From NCBI GenBank assembly GCA_964020085.1, contig OZ026604.1, positions 26,342,697 to 26,406,696 of the forward strand: a stretch of 64,000 nt of DNA, written 5' to 3'. This document shows positions 26,662 to 39,548 of this stretch, piece after piece. A model generated the notes under the pieces. That model had not been told where the DNA came from. It worked only from the letters and a program-made list of their open reading frames with translations, and ran no database searches. The first letter of the stretch is position 1; every line of letters begins with the position of its first letter. The position numbers were made by a program, and so were the translations under genes. This stretch comes from Micromussa lordhowensis (Eukaryota; Cnidaria; Anthozoa; Scleractinia; Lobophylliidae).

Positions 26662-29600
26662 GGCTGACTCGTTAGCCGAGCTTGACGCGTGTCGCAACTT
26701 GGCAAACTAATGGCACCAAAGCACTCCTGGGGTGGGTCCGGGTCCACATGCAAAGTTTCGGAGCTGCGCGACATCTCGCACTATGCTAACCAGCCCGTTT
26801 GCTAATTAGCCGAACTTTGCGCGCGTCGCAACTTTGCAAACTAATACCACCAAAGCACTCCCGGGGTCGGGCCGGGTCCAAATGCGAAGTATCAGAGCTG
26901 CGCAAAATCTCCCACTATGCTAATCAGCCCGCAGATCCCCAGGCGTGGCCGGCTGGCTGACTCGTTAGCCGAGCTTGACGCGTGTCGCAACTTGGCAAAC
27001 TAATGGCACCAAAGCACTCCTGGGGTGGGTCCGGGTCCACATGCAAAGATTCGGAGCTGCGCGACATCTCGCACTATGCTAACCAGCCTGTTTGCTAATT
27101 AGCCGAACTTTGCGCGCGTCGCAACTTTGCAAACTAATACCACCAAAGCACTCCCGGGGTCGGTCCGGGTCCAAATGCGAAGTATCGGAGCTGCGCGAAA
27201 TCTCCCACTATGCTAATCAGCCCGCAGATCCCCAGGCGTGGCCGGCTGGCTGACTCGTTAGCCGAGCTTGACGCGTGTCGCAACTTGGCAAACTAATGGC
27301 ACCAAAGCACTCCTGGGGTGGGTCCGGGTCCACATGCAAAGTTTCGGAGCTGCGTGACATCTCGCACTATGCTAACCAGCCCGTTTGCTAATTAGCCGAA
27401 CTTTGCGCGCGTCGCAACTTTGCAAACTAATACCACCAAAGCACTCCCGGGGTCGGTCCGGGTCCAAATGCGAAGTATCGGAGCTGCGCGAAATCTCCCA
27501 CTATGCTAATCAGCCCACAGATCCCCAGGCGTGGCCGGCTGGCTGACTCGTTAGCCGAGCTTGACGCGTGTCGCAACTTGGCAAACTAATGGCACCAAAG
27601 CACTCCTGGGGTGGGTCCAGGTCCACATGCAAAGTTTCGGAGCTGCGCGACATCTCGCACTATGCTAACCAGCCCGTTTGCTAATTAGCCGAACTTTGCG
27701 CGCGTCGCAACTTTGCAAACTAATACCACCAAAGCACTCCCGGGGTCGGTCCGGGTCCAAATGCGAAGTATCGGAGCTGCGCGAAATCTCCCACTATGCT
27801 AATCAGCCCGCAGATCCCCAGGCGTGGCCGGCTGGCTGACTCGTTAGCCGAGCTTGACGTGTGTCGCAACTTGGCAAACTAATGGCACCAAAGCACTCCT
27901 GGGGTGGGTCCGGGTCCACATGCAAAGTTTCGGAGCTGCGCGACATCTCGCACTATGCTAACCAGCCCGTTTGCTAATTAGCCGAACTTTGCGCGCGTCG
28001 CAACTTTGCAAACTAATACCACCAAAGCACTCCCGGGGTTGGTCCGGGTCCAAATGCGAAGTATCGGAGCTGCGCGAAATCTCCCACTATGCTAATCAGC
28101 CCGCAGATCCCCAGGCATGGCCGGCTGGCTGACTCGTTAGCCGAGCTTGACGCGTGTTGCAACTTGGCAAACTAATGGCACCAAAGCACTCCTGGGGTAG
28201 GTCCGGGTCCACATGCAAAGTTTCGGAGCTGCGCGACATCTCGCACTATGCTAACCAGCCCGTTTGCTAATTAGCCGAACTTTGCGCGCGTCGCAACTTT
28301 GCAAACTAATACCACCAAAGCACTCCCGGGGTCGGGCCGGGTCCAAGTGCGAAGTATCGGAGCTGCGCGAAATCTCCCACTATGCTAATCAGCCCGCAGA
28401 TCCCCAGGCGTGGCCGGCTGGCTGACTCGTTAGCCGAGCTTGACGCGTGTCGCAACTTGGCAAACTAATGGCACCAAAGCACTCCTGGGGTGGGTCCGGG
28501 TCCACATGCAAAGATTCGGAGCTGCGCGACATCTCGCACTATGCTAACCAGCCCGTTTGCTAATTAGCCGAACTTTGCGCGCGTCGCAACTTTGCAAACT
28601 AATACCACCAAAGCACTCCCGGGGTCGGTCCGGGTCCAAATGCGAAGTATCGGAGCTGCGCGAAATCTCCCACTATGCTAATCAGCCCGCAGATCCCCAG
28701 GCGTGGCCGGCTGGCTGACTCGTTAGCCGAGCTTGACGCGTGTCGCAACTTGGCAAACTAATGGCACCAAAGCACTCCTGGGGTGGGTCCGGGTCCACAT
28801 GCAAAGTTTCGGAGCTGCGTGACATCTCGCACTATGCTAACCAGCCCGTTTGCTAATTAGCCGAACTTTGCGCGCGTCGCAACTTTGCAAACTAATACCA
28901 CCAAAGCACTCCCGGGGTCGGTCCGGGTCCAAATGCGAAGTATCGGAGCTGCGCGAAATCTCCCACTATGCTAATCAGCCCACAGATCCCCAGGCGTGGC
29001 CGGCTGGCTGACTCGTTAGCCGAGCTTGACGCGTGTCGCAACTTGGCAAACTAATGGCACCAAAGCACTCCTGGGGTGGGTCCAGGTCCACATGCAAAGT
29101 TTCGGAGCTGCGCGACATCTCGCACTATGCTAACCAGCCCGTTTGCTAATTAGCCGAACTTTGCGCGCGTCGCAACTTTGCAAACTAATACCACCAAAGC
29201 ACTCCCGGGGTCGGTCCGGGTCCAAATGCGAAGTATCGGAGCTGCGCGAAATCTCCCACTATGCTAATCAGCCCGCAGATCCCCAGGCGTGGCCGGCTGG
29301 CTGACTCGTTAGCCGAGCTTGACGTGTGTCGCAACTTGGCAAACTAATGGCACCAAAGCACTCCTGGGGTGGGTCCGGGTCCACATGCAAAGTTTCGGAG
29401 CTGCGCGACATCTCGCACTATGCTAACCAGCCCGTTTGCTAATTAGCCGAACTTTGCGCGCGTCGCAACTTTGCAAACTAATACCACCAAAGCACTCCCG
29501 GGGTTGGTCCGGGTCCAAATGCGAAGTATCGGAGCTGCGCGAAATCTCCCACTATGCTAATCAGCCCGCAGATCCCCAGGCATGGCCGGCTGGCTGACTC

Positions 29601-31055
29601 GTTAGCCGAGCTTGACGCGTGTTGCAACTTGGCAAACTAATGGCACCAAAGCACTCCTGGGGTGGGTCCGGGTCCACATGCAAAGTTTCGGAGCTGCGCG
29701 ACATCTCGCACTATGCTAACCAGCCCGTTTGCTAATTAGCCGAACTTTGCGCGCGTCGCAACTTTGCAAACTAATACCACCAAAGCACTCCCGGGGTCGG
29801 TCCGGGTCCAAATGCGAAGTATCGGAGCTGCGCGAAATCTCCCACTATGCTAATCAGCCCGCAGATCCCCAGGCGTGGCCGGCTGGCTGACTCGTTAGCC
29901 GAGCTTGACGCGTGTCGCAACTTGGCAAACTAATGGCACCAAAGCACTCCTGGGGTGGGTCCGGGTCCACATGCAAAGTTTCGGAGCTGCGTGACATCTC
30001 GCACTATGCTAACCAGCCCGTTTGCTAATTAGCCGAACTTTGCGCGCGTCGCAACTTTGCAAACTAATACCACCAAAGCACTCCCGGGGTCGGTCCGGGT
30101 CCAAATGCGAAGTATCGGAGCTGCGCGAAATCTCCCACTATGCTAATCAGCCCGCAGATCCCCAGGCGTGGCCGGCTGGCTGACTCGTTAGCCGAGCTTG
30201 ACGCGTGTCGCAACTTGGCAAACTAATGGCATCAAAGCACTCCTGGGTGGGTCCGGGTCCACATGCAAAGTTTCGGAGCTGCGCGACATCTCGCACTATG
30301 CTAACCAGCCCGTTTGCTAATTAGCCGAACTTTGCGCGCGTCGCAACTTTGCAAACTAATACCACCAAAGCACTCCCGGGGTCGGTCGGGGTCCAAATGC
30401 GAAGTATCGGAGCTGCGCGAAATCTCCCACTATGCTAATCAGCCCGCAGATCCCCAGGCGTGGCCGGCTGGCTGACTCGTTAGCCGAGCTTGACGCGTGT
30501 CGCAACTTGGCAAACTAATGGCACCAAAGCACTCCTGGGGTGGGTCCGGGTCCACATGCAAAGTTTCGGAGCTGCGCGACATCTCGCACTATGCTAACCA
30601 GCCCGTTTGCTAATTAGCCGAACTTTGCGCGCGTCGCAACTTTGCAAACTAATACCACCAAAGCACTCCCGGGGTCGGTCCGGGTCCAAATGCGAAGTAT
30701 CGGAGCTGCGCGAAATCTCCCACTATGCTAATCAGCCCGCAGATCCCCAGGCGTGGCCGGCTGGCTGACTCGTTAGCCGAGCTTGACGCGTGTCGCAACT
30801 TGGCAAACTAATGGCACCAAAGCACTCCTGGGGTGGGTCCGGGTCCACATGCAAAGTTTCGGAGCTGCGCGACATCTCGCACTATGCTAACCAGCCCGTT
30901 TGCTAATTAGCCGAACTTTGCGCGCGTCGCAACTTTGCAAACTAATACCACCAAAGCACTCCCGGGGTCGGTCCGGGTCCAAATGCGAAGTATCGGAGCT
31001 GCGCGAAATCTCCCACTATGCTAATCAGCCCGCAGATCCCCAGGCATGGCCGGCT
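26662..31055. repeat. 15-dimer block, copy 2: two T2 copies plus a T1 copy
   Basis: Markers recur 4,395 bp (15 dimers) after copy 1: tcgggcc 22471 to 26866, ggcatgg 23721 to 28116 and 25186 to 29581 (c of catgg), and the paired tcgggcc plus aagtgcg of 23936 at 28331. The gcgcaaaatc change is shared by 22507 and about 26902. The third part (29592-31055) is a true T1 copy with ggcatca at 30231, unlike copy 1. It is one base short because of the ctgggtggg deletion at about 30245. Confidence 0.88.
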
Positions 31056-32520
31056 GGCTGACTCGTTAGCCGAGCTTGACGCGTGTTGCAACTTGGCAAA
31101 CTAATGGCACCAAAGCACTCCTGGGGTGGGTCCGGGTCCACATGCAAAGTTTCGGAGCTCCGCGACATCTCGCACTATGCTAACCAGCCCGTTTGCTAAT
31201 TAGCCGAACTTTGCGCGCGTCGCAACTTTGCAAACTAATACCACCAAAGCACTCCCGGGGTCGGTCCGGGTCCAAATGCGAAGTATCGGAGCTGCGCGAA
31301 ATCTCCCACTATGCTAATCAGCCCGCAGATCCCCAGGCGTGGCCGGCTGGCTGACTCGTTAGCCGAGCTTGACGCGTGTCGCAACTTGGCAAACTAATGG
31401 CACCAAAGCACTCCTGGGGTGGGTCCGGGTCCACATGCAAAGTTTCGGAGCTGCGTGACATCTCGCACTTTGCTAACCAGCCCGTTTGCTAATTAGCCGA
31501 ACTTTGCGCGCGTCGCAACTTTGCAAACTAATACCACCAAAGCACTCCCGGGGTCGGTCCGGGTCCAAATGCGAAGTATCGGAGCTGCGCGAAATCTCCC
31601 ACTATGCTAATCAGCCCGCAGATCCCCAGGCGTGGCCGGCTGGCTGACTCGTTAGCCGAGCTTGACGCGTGTCGCAACTTGGCAAACTAATGGCACCAAA
31701 GCACTCCTGGGGTGGGTCCGGGTCCACATGCAAAGTTTCGGAGCTGCGTGACATCTCGCACTTTGCTAACCAGCCCGTTTGCTAATTAGCCGAACTTTGC
31801 GCGCGTCGCAACTTTGCAAACTAATACCACCAAAGCACTCCCGGGGTCGGTCCGGGTCCAAATGCGAAGTATCGGAGCTGCGCGAAATCTCCCACTATGC
31901 TAATCAGCCCGCAGATCCCCAGGCGTGGCCGGCTGGCTGACTCGTTAGCCGAGCTTGACGCGTGTCGCAACTTGGCAAACTAATGGCATCAAAGCACTCC
32001 TGGGGTGGGTCCGGGTCCACATGCAAAGTTTCGGAGCTGCGCGACATCTCGCACTATGCTAACCAGCCCGTTTGCTAATTAGCCGAACTTTGCGCGCGTC
32101 GCAACTTTGCAAACTAATACCACCAAAGCACTCCCGGGGTCGGTCCGGGTCCAAATGCGAAGTATCGGAGCTGCGCGAAATCTCCCACTATGCTAATCAG
32201 CCCGCAGATCCCCAGGCGTGGCCGGCTGGCTGACTCGTTAGCCGAGCTTGACGCGTGTCGCAACTTGGCAAACTAATGGCACCAAAGCACTCCTGGGGTG
32301 GGTCCGGGTCCACATGCAAAGTTTCGGAGCTGCGCGACATCTCGCACTATGCTAACCAGCCCGTTTGCTAATTAGCCGAACTTTGCGCGCGTCGCAACTT
32401 TGCAAACTAATACCACCAAAGCACTCCCGGGGTTGGTCCGGGTCCAAATGCGAAGTATCGGAGCTGCGCGAAATCTCCCACTATGCTAATCAGCCCGCAG
32501 ATCCCCAGGCATGGCCGGCT
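31056..32520. repeat. T1 copy, five dimers with doubled gcgtgac unit
   Basis: Order: gtgttgc with gctccgcg; gcgtgac with cactttgc (about 31453); a second gcgtgac with cactttgc (about 31746); ggcatca (about 31986); and a last dimer with ggttgg and ggcatgg. The length stays at 1,465 bp, so unit 2 was duplicated and one consensus dimer lost. This is the first appearance of the cactttgc marker. Confidence 0.88.
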
Positions 32521-34277
32521 GGCTGACTCGTTAGCCGAGCTTGACGCGTGTTGCAACTTGGCAAACTAATGGCACCAAAGCACTCCTGGGGTGGGTCCGG
32601 GTCCACATGCAAAGTTTCGGAGCTGCGCGACATCTCGCACTATGCTAACCAGCCCGTTTGCTAATTAGCCGAACTTTGCGCGCCTCGCAACTTTGCAAAC
32701 TAATACCACCAAAGCACTCCCGGGGTCGGTCCGGGTCCAAATGCGAAGTATCGGAGCTGCGCGAAATCTCCCACTATGCTAATCAGCCCGCAGATCCCCA
32801 GGCGTGGCCGGCTGGCTGACTCGTTAGCCGAGCTTGACGCGTGTCGCAACTTGGCAAACTAATGGCACCAAAGCACTCCTGGGGTGGGTCCGGGTCCACA
32901 TGCAAAGTTTCGGAGCTGCGTGACATCTCGCACTATGCTAACCAGCCCGTTTGCTAATTAGCCGAACTTTGCGCGCGTCGCAACTTTGCAAACTAATACC
33001 ACCAAAGCACTCCCGGGGTCGGTCCGGGTCCAAATGCGAAGTATCGGAGCTGCGCGAAATCTCCCACTATGCTAATCAGCCCGCAGATCCCCAGGCGTGG
33101 CCGGCTGGCTGACTCGTTAGCCGAGCTTGACGCGTGTCGCAACTTGGCAAACTAATGGCATCAAAGCACTCCTGGGTGGGTCCGGGTCCACATGCAAAGT
33201 TTCGGAGCTGCGCGACATCTCGCACTATGCTAACCAGCCCGTTTGCTAATTAGCCGAACTTTGCGCGCGTCGCAACTTTGCAAACTAATACCACCAAAGC
33301 ACTCCCGGGGTCGGTCCGGGTCCAAATGCGAAGTATCGGAGCTGCGCGAAATCTCCCACTATGCTAATCAGCCCGCAGATCCCCAGGCGTGGCCGGCTGG
33401 CTGACTCGTTAGCCGAGCTTGACGCGTGTCGCAACTTGGCAAACTAATGGCACCAAAGCACTCCTGGGGTGGGTCCGGGTCCACATGCAAAGTTTCGGAG
33501 CTGCGTGACATCTCGCACTTTGCTAACCAGCCCGTTTGCTAATTAGCCGAACTTTGCGCGCGTCGCAACTTTGCAAACTAATACCACCAAAGCACTCCCG
33601 GGGTCGGTCCGGGTCCAAATGCGAAGTATCGGAGCTGCGCGAAATCTCCCACTATGCTAATCAGCCCGCAGATCCCCAGGCGTGGCCGGCTGGCTGACTC
33701 GTTAGCCGAGCTTGACGCGTGTCGCAACTTGGCAAACTAATGGCATCAAAGCACTCCTGGGGTGGGTCCGGGTCCACATGCAAAGTTTCGGAGCTGCGCG
33801 ACATCTCGCACTATGCTAACCAGCCCGTTTGCTAATTAGCCGAACTTTGCGCGCGTCGCAACTTTGCAAACTAATACCACCAAAGCACTCCCGGGGTCGG
33901 TCCGGGTCCAAATGCGAAGTATCGGAGCTGCGCGAAATCTCCCACTATGCTAATCAGCCCGCAGATCCCCAGGCGTGGCCGGCTGGCTGACTCGTTAGCC
34001 GAGCTTGACGCGTGTCGCAACTTGGCAAACTAATGGCACCAAAGCACTCCTGGGGTGGGTCCGGGTCCACATGCAAAGTTTCGGAGCTGCGCGACATCTC
34101 GCACTATGCTAACCAGCCCGTTTGCTAATTAGCCGAACTTTGCGCGCGTCGCAACTTTGCAAACTAATACCACCAAAGCACTCCCGGGGTTGGTCCGGGT
34201 CCAAATGCGAAGTATCGGAGCTGCGCGAAATCTCCCACTATGCTAATCAGCCCGCAGATCCCCAGGCATGGCCGGCT
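32521..34277. repeat. T1 copy, six dimers with two ggcatca units
   Basis: Order: gtgttgc with gcgcctcgc; gcgtgac; ggcatca with the ctgggtggg deletion (about 33174); gcgtgac with cactttgc; ggcatca without deletion; and a last dimer with ggttgg and ggcatgg. It reads as the front of one T1 copy joined to the back of another, 1,757 bp in all. Confidence 0.87.
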
Positions 34278-35741
34278 GGCTGACTCGTTAGCCGAGCTTG
34301 ACGCGTGTTGCAACTTGGCAAACTAATGGCACCAAAGCACTCCTGGGGTGGGTCCGGGTCCACATGCAAAGTTTCGGAGCTGCGCGACATCTCGCACTAT
34401 GCTAACCAGCCCGTTTGCTAATTAGCCGAACTTTGCGCGCCTCGCAACTTTGCAAACTAATACCACCAAAGCACTCCCGGGGTCGGTCCGGGTCCAAATG
34501 CGAAGTATCGGAGCTGCGCGAAATCTCCCACTATGCTAATCAGCCCGCAGATCCCCAGGCGTGGCCGGCTGGCTGACTCGTTAGCCGAGCTTGACGCGTG
34601 TCGCAACTTGGCAAACTAATGGCACCAAAGCACTCCTGGGGTGGGTCCGGGTCCACATGCAAAGTTTCGGAGCTGCGTGACATCTCGCACTATGCTAACC
34701 AGCCCGTTTGCTAATTAGCCGAACTTTGCGCGCGTCGCAACTTTGCAAACTAATACCACCAAAGCACTCCCGGGGTCGGTCCGGGTCCAAATGCGAAGTA
34801 TCGGAGCTGCGCGAAATCTCCCACTATGCTAATCAGCCCGCAGATCCCCAGGCGTGGCCGGCTGGCTGACTCGTTAGCCGAGCTTGACGCGTGTCGCAAC
34901 TTGGCAAACTAATGGCATCAAAGCACTCCTGGGTGGGTCCGGGTCCACATGCAAAGTTTCGGAGCTGCGCGACATCTCGCACTATGCTAACCAGCCCGTT
35001 TGCTAATTAGCCGAACTTTGCGCGCGTCGCAACTTTGCAAACTAATACCACCAAAGCACTCCCGGGGTCGGTCCGGGTCCAAATGCGAAGTATCGGAGCT
35101 GCGCGAAATCTCCCACTATGCTAATCAGCCCGCAGATCCCCAGGCGTGGCCGGCTGGCTGACTCGTTAGCCGAGCTTGACGCGTGTCGCAACTTGGCAAA
35201 CTAATGGCACCAAAGCACTCCTGGGGTGGGTCCGGGTCCACATGCAAAGTTTCGGAGCTGCGCGACATCTCGCACTATGCTAACCAGCCCGTTTGCTAAT
35301 TAGCCGAACTTTGCGCGCGTCGCAACTTTGCAAACTAATACCACCAAAGCACTCCCGGGGTCGGTCCGGGTCCAAATGCGAAGTATCGGAGCTGCGCGAA
35401 ATCTCCCACTATGCTAATCAGCCCGCAGATCCCCAGGCGTGGCCGGCTGGCTGACTCGTTAGCCGAGCTTGACGCGTGTCGCAACTTGGCAAACTAATGG
35501 CACCAAAGCACTCCTGGGGTGGGTCCGGGTCCACATGCAAAGTTTCGGAGCTGCGCGACATCTCGCACTATGCTAACCAGCCCGTTTGCTAATTAGCCGA
35601 ACTTTGCGCGCGTCGCAACTTTGCAAACTAATACCACCAAAGCACTCCCGGGGTCGGTCCGGGTCCAAATGCGAAGTATCGGAGCTGCGCGAAATCTCCC
35701 ACTATGCTAATCAGCCCGCAGATCCCCAGGCATGGCCGGCT
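34278..35741. repeat. T1 copy, five dimers (1,464 bp, one base deleted)
   Basis: Order: gtgttgc with gcgcctcgc (about 34439), gcgtgac, ggcatca with the ctgggtggg deletion (34931), and two consensus dimers ending in ggcatgg. The gcgcctcgc marker and the deletion tie it to the front of the preceding copy at 32521. Confidence 0.88.
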
Positions 35742-37791
35742 GGCTGACTCGTTAGCCGAGCTTGACGCGTGTTGCAACTTGGCAAACTAATGGCACCAAA
35801 GCACTCCTGGGGTGGGTCCGGGTCCACATGCAAAGTTTCGGAGCTCCGCGACATCTCGCACTATGCTAACCAGCCCGTTTGCTAATTAGCCGAACTTTGC
35901 GCGCGTCGCAACTTTGCAAACTAATACCACCAAAGCACTCCCGGGGTCGGTCCGGGTCCAAATGCGAAGTATCGGAGCTGCGCGAAATCTCCCACTATGC
36001 TAATCAGCCCGCAGATCCCCAGGCGTGGCCGGCTGGCTGACTCGTTAGCCGAGCTTGACGCGTGTCGCAACTTGGCAAACTAATGGCACCAAAGCACTCC
36101 TGGGGTGGGTCCGGGTCCACATGCAAAGTTTCGGAGCTGCGTGACATCTCGCACTTTGCTAACCAGCCCGTTTGCTAATTAGCCGAACTTTGCGCGCGTC
36201 GCAACTTTGCAAACTAATACCACCAAAGCACTCCCGGGGTCGGTCCGGGTCCAAATGCGAAGTATCGGAGCTGCGCGAAATCTCCCACTATGCTAATCAG
36301 CCCGCAGATCCCCAGGCGTGGCCGGCTGGCTGACTCGTTAGCCGAGCTTGACGCGTGTCGCAACTTGGCAAACTAATGGCACCAAAGCACTCCTGGGGTG
36401 GGTCCGGGTCCACATGCAAAGTTTCGGAGCTGCGTGACATCTCGCACTTTGCTAACCAGCCCGTTTGCTAATTAGCCGAACTTTGCGCGCGTCGCAACTT
36501 TGCAAACTAATACCACCAAAGCACTCCCGGGGTCGGTCCGGGTCCAAATGCGAAGTATCGGAGCTGCGCGAAATCTCCCACTATGCTAATCAGCCCGCAG
36601 ATCCCCAGGCGTGGCCGGCTGGCTGACTCGTTAGCCGAGCTTGACGCGTGTCGCAACTTGGCAAACTAATGGCATCAAAGCACTCCTGGGGTGGGTCCGG
36701 GTCCACATGCAAAGTTTCGGAGCTGCGCGACATCTCGCACTATGCTAACCAGCCCGTTTGCTAATTAGCCGAACTTTGCGCGCGTCGCAACTTTGCAAAC
36801 TAATACCACCAAAGCACTCCCGGGGTCGGTCCGGGTCCAAATGCGAAGTATCGGAGCTGCGCGAAATCTCCCACTATGCTAATCAGCCGCAGATCCCCAG
36901 GCGTGGCCGGCTGGCTGACTCGTTAGCCGAGCTTGACGCGTGTCGCAACTTGGCAAACTAATGGCACCAAAGCACTCCTGGGGTGGGTCCGGGTCCACAT
37001 GCAAAGTTTCGGAGCTGCGCGACATCTCGCACTATGCTAACCAGCCCGTTTGCTAATTAGCCGAACTTTGCGCGCGTCGCAACTTTGCAAACTAATACCA
37101 CCAAAGCACTCCCGGGGTCGGTCCGGGTCCAAATGCGAAGTATCGGAGCTGCGCGAAATCTCCCACTATGCTAATCAGCCCGCAGATCCCCAGGCGTGGC
37201 CGGCTGGCTGACTCGTTAGCCGAGCTTGACGCGTGTCGCAACTTGGCAAACTAATGGCACCAAAGCACTCCTGGGGTGGGTCCGGGTCCACATGCAAAGT
37301 TTCGGAGCTGCGCGACATCTCGCACTATGCTAACCAGCCCGTTTGCTAATTAGCCGAACTTTGCGCGCGTCGCAACTTTGCAAACTAATACCACCAAAGC
37401 ACTCCCGGGGTCGGTCCGGGTCCAAATGCGAAGTATCGGAGCTGCGCGAAATCTCCCACTATGCTAATCAGCCCGCAGATCCCCAGGCGTGGCCGGCTGG
37501 CTGACTCGTTAGCCGAGCTTGACGCGTGTCGCAACTTGGCAAACTAATGGCACCAAAGCACTCCTGGGGTGGGTCCGGGTCCACATGCAAAGTTTCGGAG
37601 CTGCGCGACATCTCGCACTATGCTAACCAGCCCGTTTGCTAATTAGCCGAACTTTGCGCGCGTCGCAACTTTGCAAACTAATACCACCAAAGCACTCCCG
37701 GGGTCGGTCCGGGTCCAAATGCGAAGTATCGGAGCTGCGCGAAATCTCCCACTATGCTAATCAGCCCGCAGATCCCCAGGCATGGCCGGCT
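35742..37791. repeat. T1 copy, seven dimers (2,050 bp)
   Basis: Order: gtgttgc with gctccgcg; two gcgtgac plus cactttgc dimers; a ggcatca dimer ending in the single-base deletion cagccgcag (about 36887); and three consensus dimers ending in ggcatgg at 37779. The deletion shifts one reading frame past its usual stop, which creates a 67-codon open frame at 36758-36961 that begins with TTG. That frame is a by-product of the deletion. Confidence 0.9.
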
Positions 37792-39548
37792 GGCTGACTC
37801 GTTAGCCGAGCTTGACGCGTGTTGCAACTTGGCAAACTAATGGCACCAAAGCACTCCTGGGGTGGGTCCGGGTCCACATGCAAAGTTTCGGAGCTCCGCG
37901 ACATCTCGCACTATGCTAACCAGCCCGTTTGCTAATTAGCCGAACTTTGCGCGCGTCGCAACTTTGCAAACTAATACCACCAAAGCACTCCCGGGGTCGG
38001 TCCGGGTCCAAATGCGAAGTATCGGAGCTGCGCGAAATCTCCCACTATGCTAATCAGCCCGCAGATCCCCAGGCGTGGCCGGCTGGCTGACTCGTTAGCC
38101 GAGCTTGACGCGTGTCGCAACTTGGCAAACTAATGGCACCAAAGCACTCCTGGGGTGGGTCCGGGTCCACATGCAAAGTTTCGGAGCTGCGTGACATCTC
38201 GCACTTTGCTAACCAGCCCGTTTGCTAATTAGCCGAACTTTGCGCGCGTCGCAACTTTGCAAACTAATACCACCAAAGCACTCCCGGGGTCGGTCCGGGT
38301 CCAAATGCGAAGTATCGGAGCTGCGCGAAATCTCCCACTATGCTAATCAGCCCGCAGATCCCCAGGCGTGGCCGGCTGGCTGACTCGTTAGCCGAGCTTG
38401 ACGCGTGTCGCAACTTGGCAAACTAATGGCACCAAAGCACTCCTGGGGTGGGTCCGGGTCCACATGCAAAGTTTCGGAGCTGCGTGACATCTCGCACTTT
38501 GCTAACCAGCCCGTTTGCTAATTAGCCGAACTTTGCGCGCGTCGCAACTTTGCAAACTAATACCACCAAAGCACTCCCGGGGTCGGTCCGGGTCCAAATG
38601 CGAAGTATCGGAGCTGCGCGAAATCTCCCACTATGCTAATCAGCCCGCAGATCCCCAGGCGTGGCCGGCTGGCTGACTCGTTAGCCGAGCTTGACGCGTG
38701 TCGCAACTTGGCAAACTAATGGCATCAAAGCACTCCTGGGGTGGGTCCGGGTCCACATGCAAAGTTTCGGAGCTGCGCGACATCTCGCACTATGCTAACC
38801 AGCCCGTTTGCTAATTAGCCGAACTTTGCGCGCGTCGCAACTTTGCAAACTAATACCACCAAAGCACTCCCGGGGTCGGTCCGGGTCCAAATGCGAAGTA
38901 TCGGAGCTGCGCGAAATCTCCCACTATGCTAATCAGCCGCAGATCCCCAGGCGTGGCCGGCTGGCTGACTCGTTAGCCGAGCTTGACGCGTGTCGCAACT
39001 TGGCAAACTAATGGCACCAAAGCACTCCTGGGGTGGGTCCGGGTCCACATGCAAAGTTTCGGAGCTGCGCGACATCTCGCACTATGCTAACCAGCCCGTT
39101 TGCTAATTAGCCGAACTTTGCGCGCGTCGCAACTTTGCAAACTAATACCACCAAAGCACTCCCGGGGTCGGTCCGGGTCCAAATGCGAAGTATCGGAGCT
39201 GCGCGAAATCTCCCACTATGCTAATCAGCCCGCAGATCCCCAGGCGTGGCCGGCTGGCTGACTCGTTAGCCGAGCTTGACGCGTGTCGCAACTTGGCAAA
39301 CTAATGGCACCAAAGCACTCCTGGGGTGGGTCCGGGTCCACATGCAAAGTTTCGGAGCTGCGCGACATCTCGCACTATGCTAACCAGCCCGTTTGCTAAT
39401 TAGCCGAACTTTGCGCGCGTCGCAACTTTGCAAACTAATACCACCAAAGCACTCCCGGGGTCGGTCCGGGTCCAAATGCGAAGTATCGGAGCTGCGCGAA
39501 ATCTCCCACTATGCTAATCAGCCCGCAGATCCCCAGGCATGGCCGGCT
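37792..39548. repeat. T1 copy, six dimers, sister of the preceding copy
   Basis: The first four dimers repeat 35742-36913 at an offset of 2,050 bp, including gctccgcg, both cactttgc dimers and the same cagccgcag deletion (about 38937). There are two trailing consensus dimers rather than three. The shared deletion shows that the two copies descend from one event. Confidence 0.9.

Noticed and set aside
36758..36961. 67-codon plus-strand open frame (and its twin at 38808-39011)
   Set aside because: It begins with TTG and exists only because the single-base deletion cagccgcag shifts the frame past the usual stop. It lies wholly within satellite, is identical in the two duplicated copies, and has no recognisable domain.
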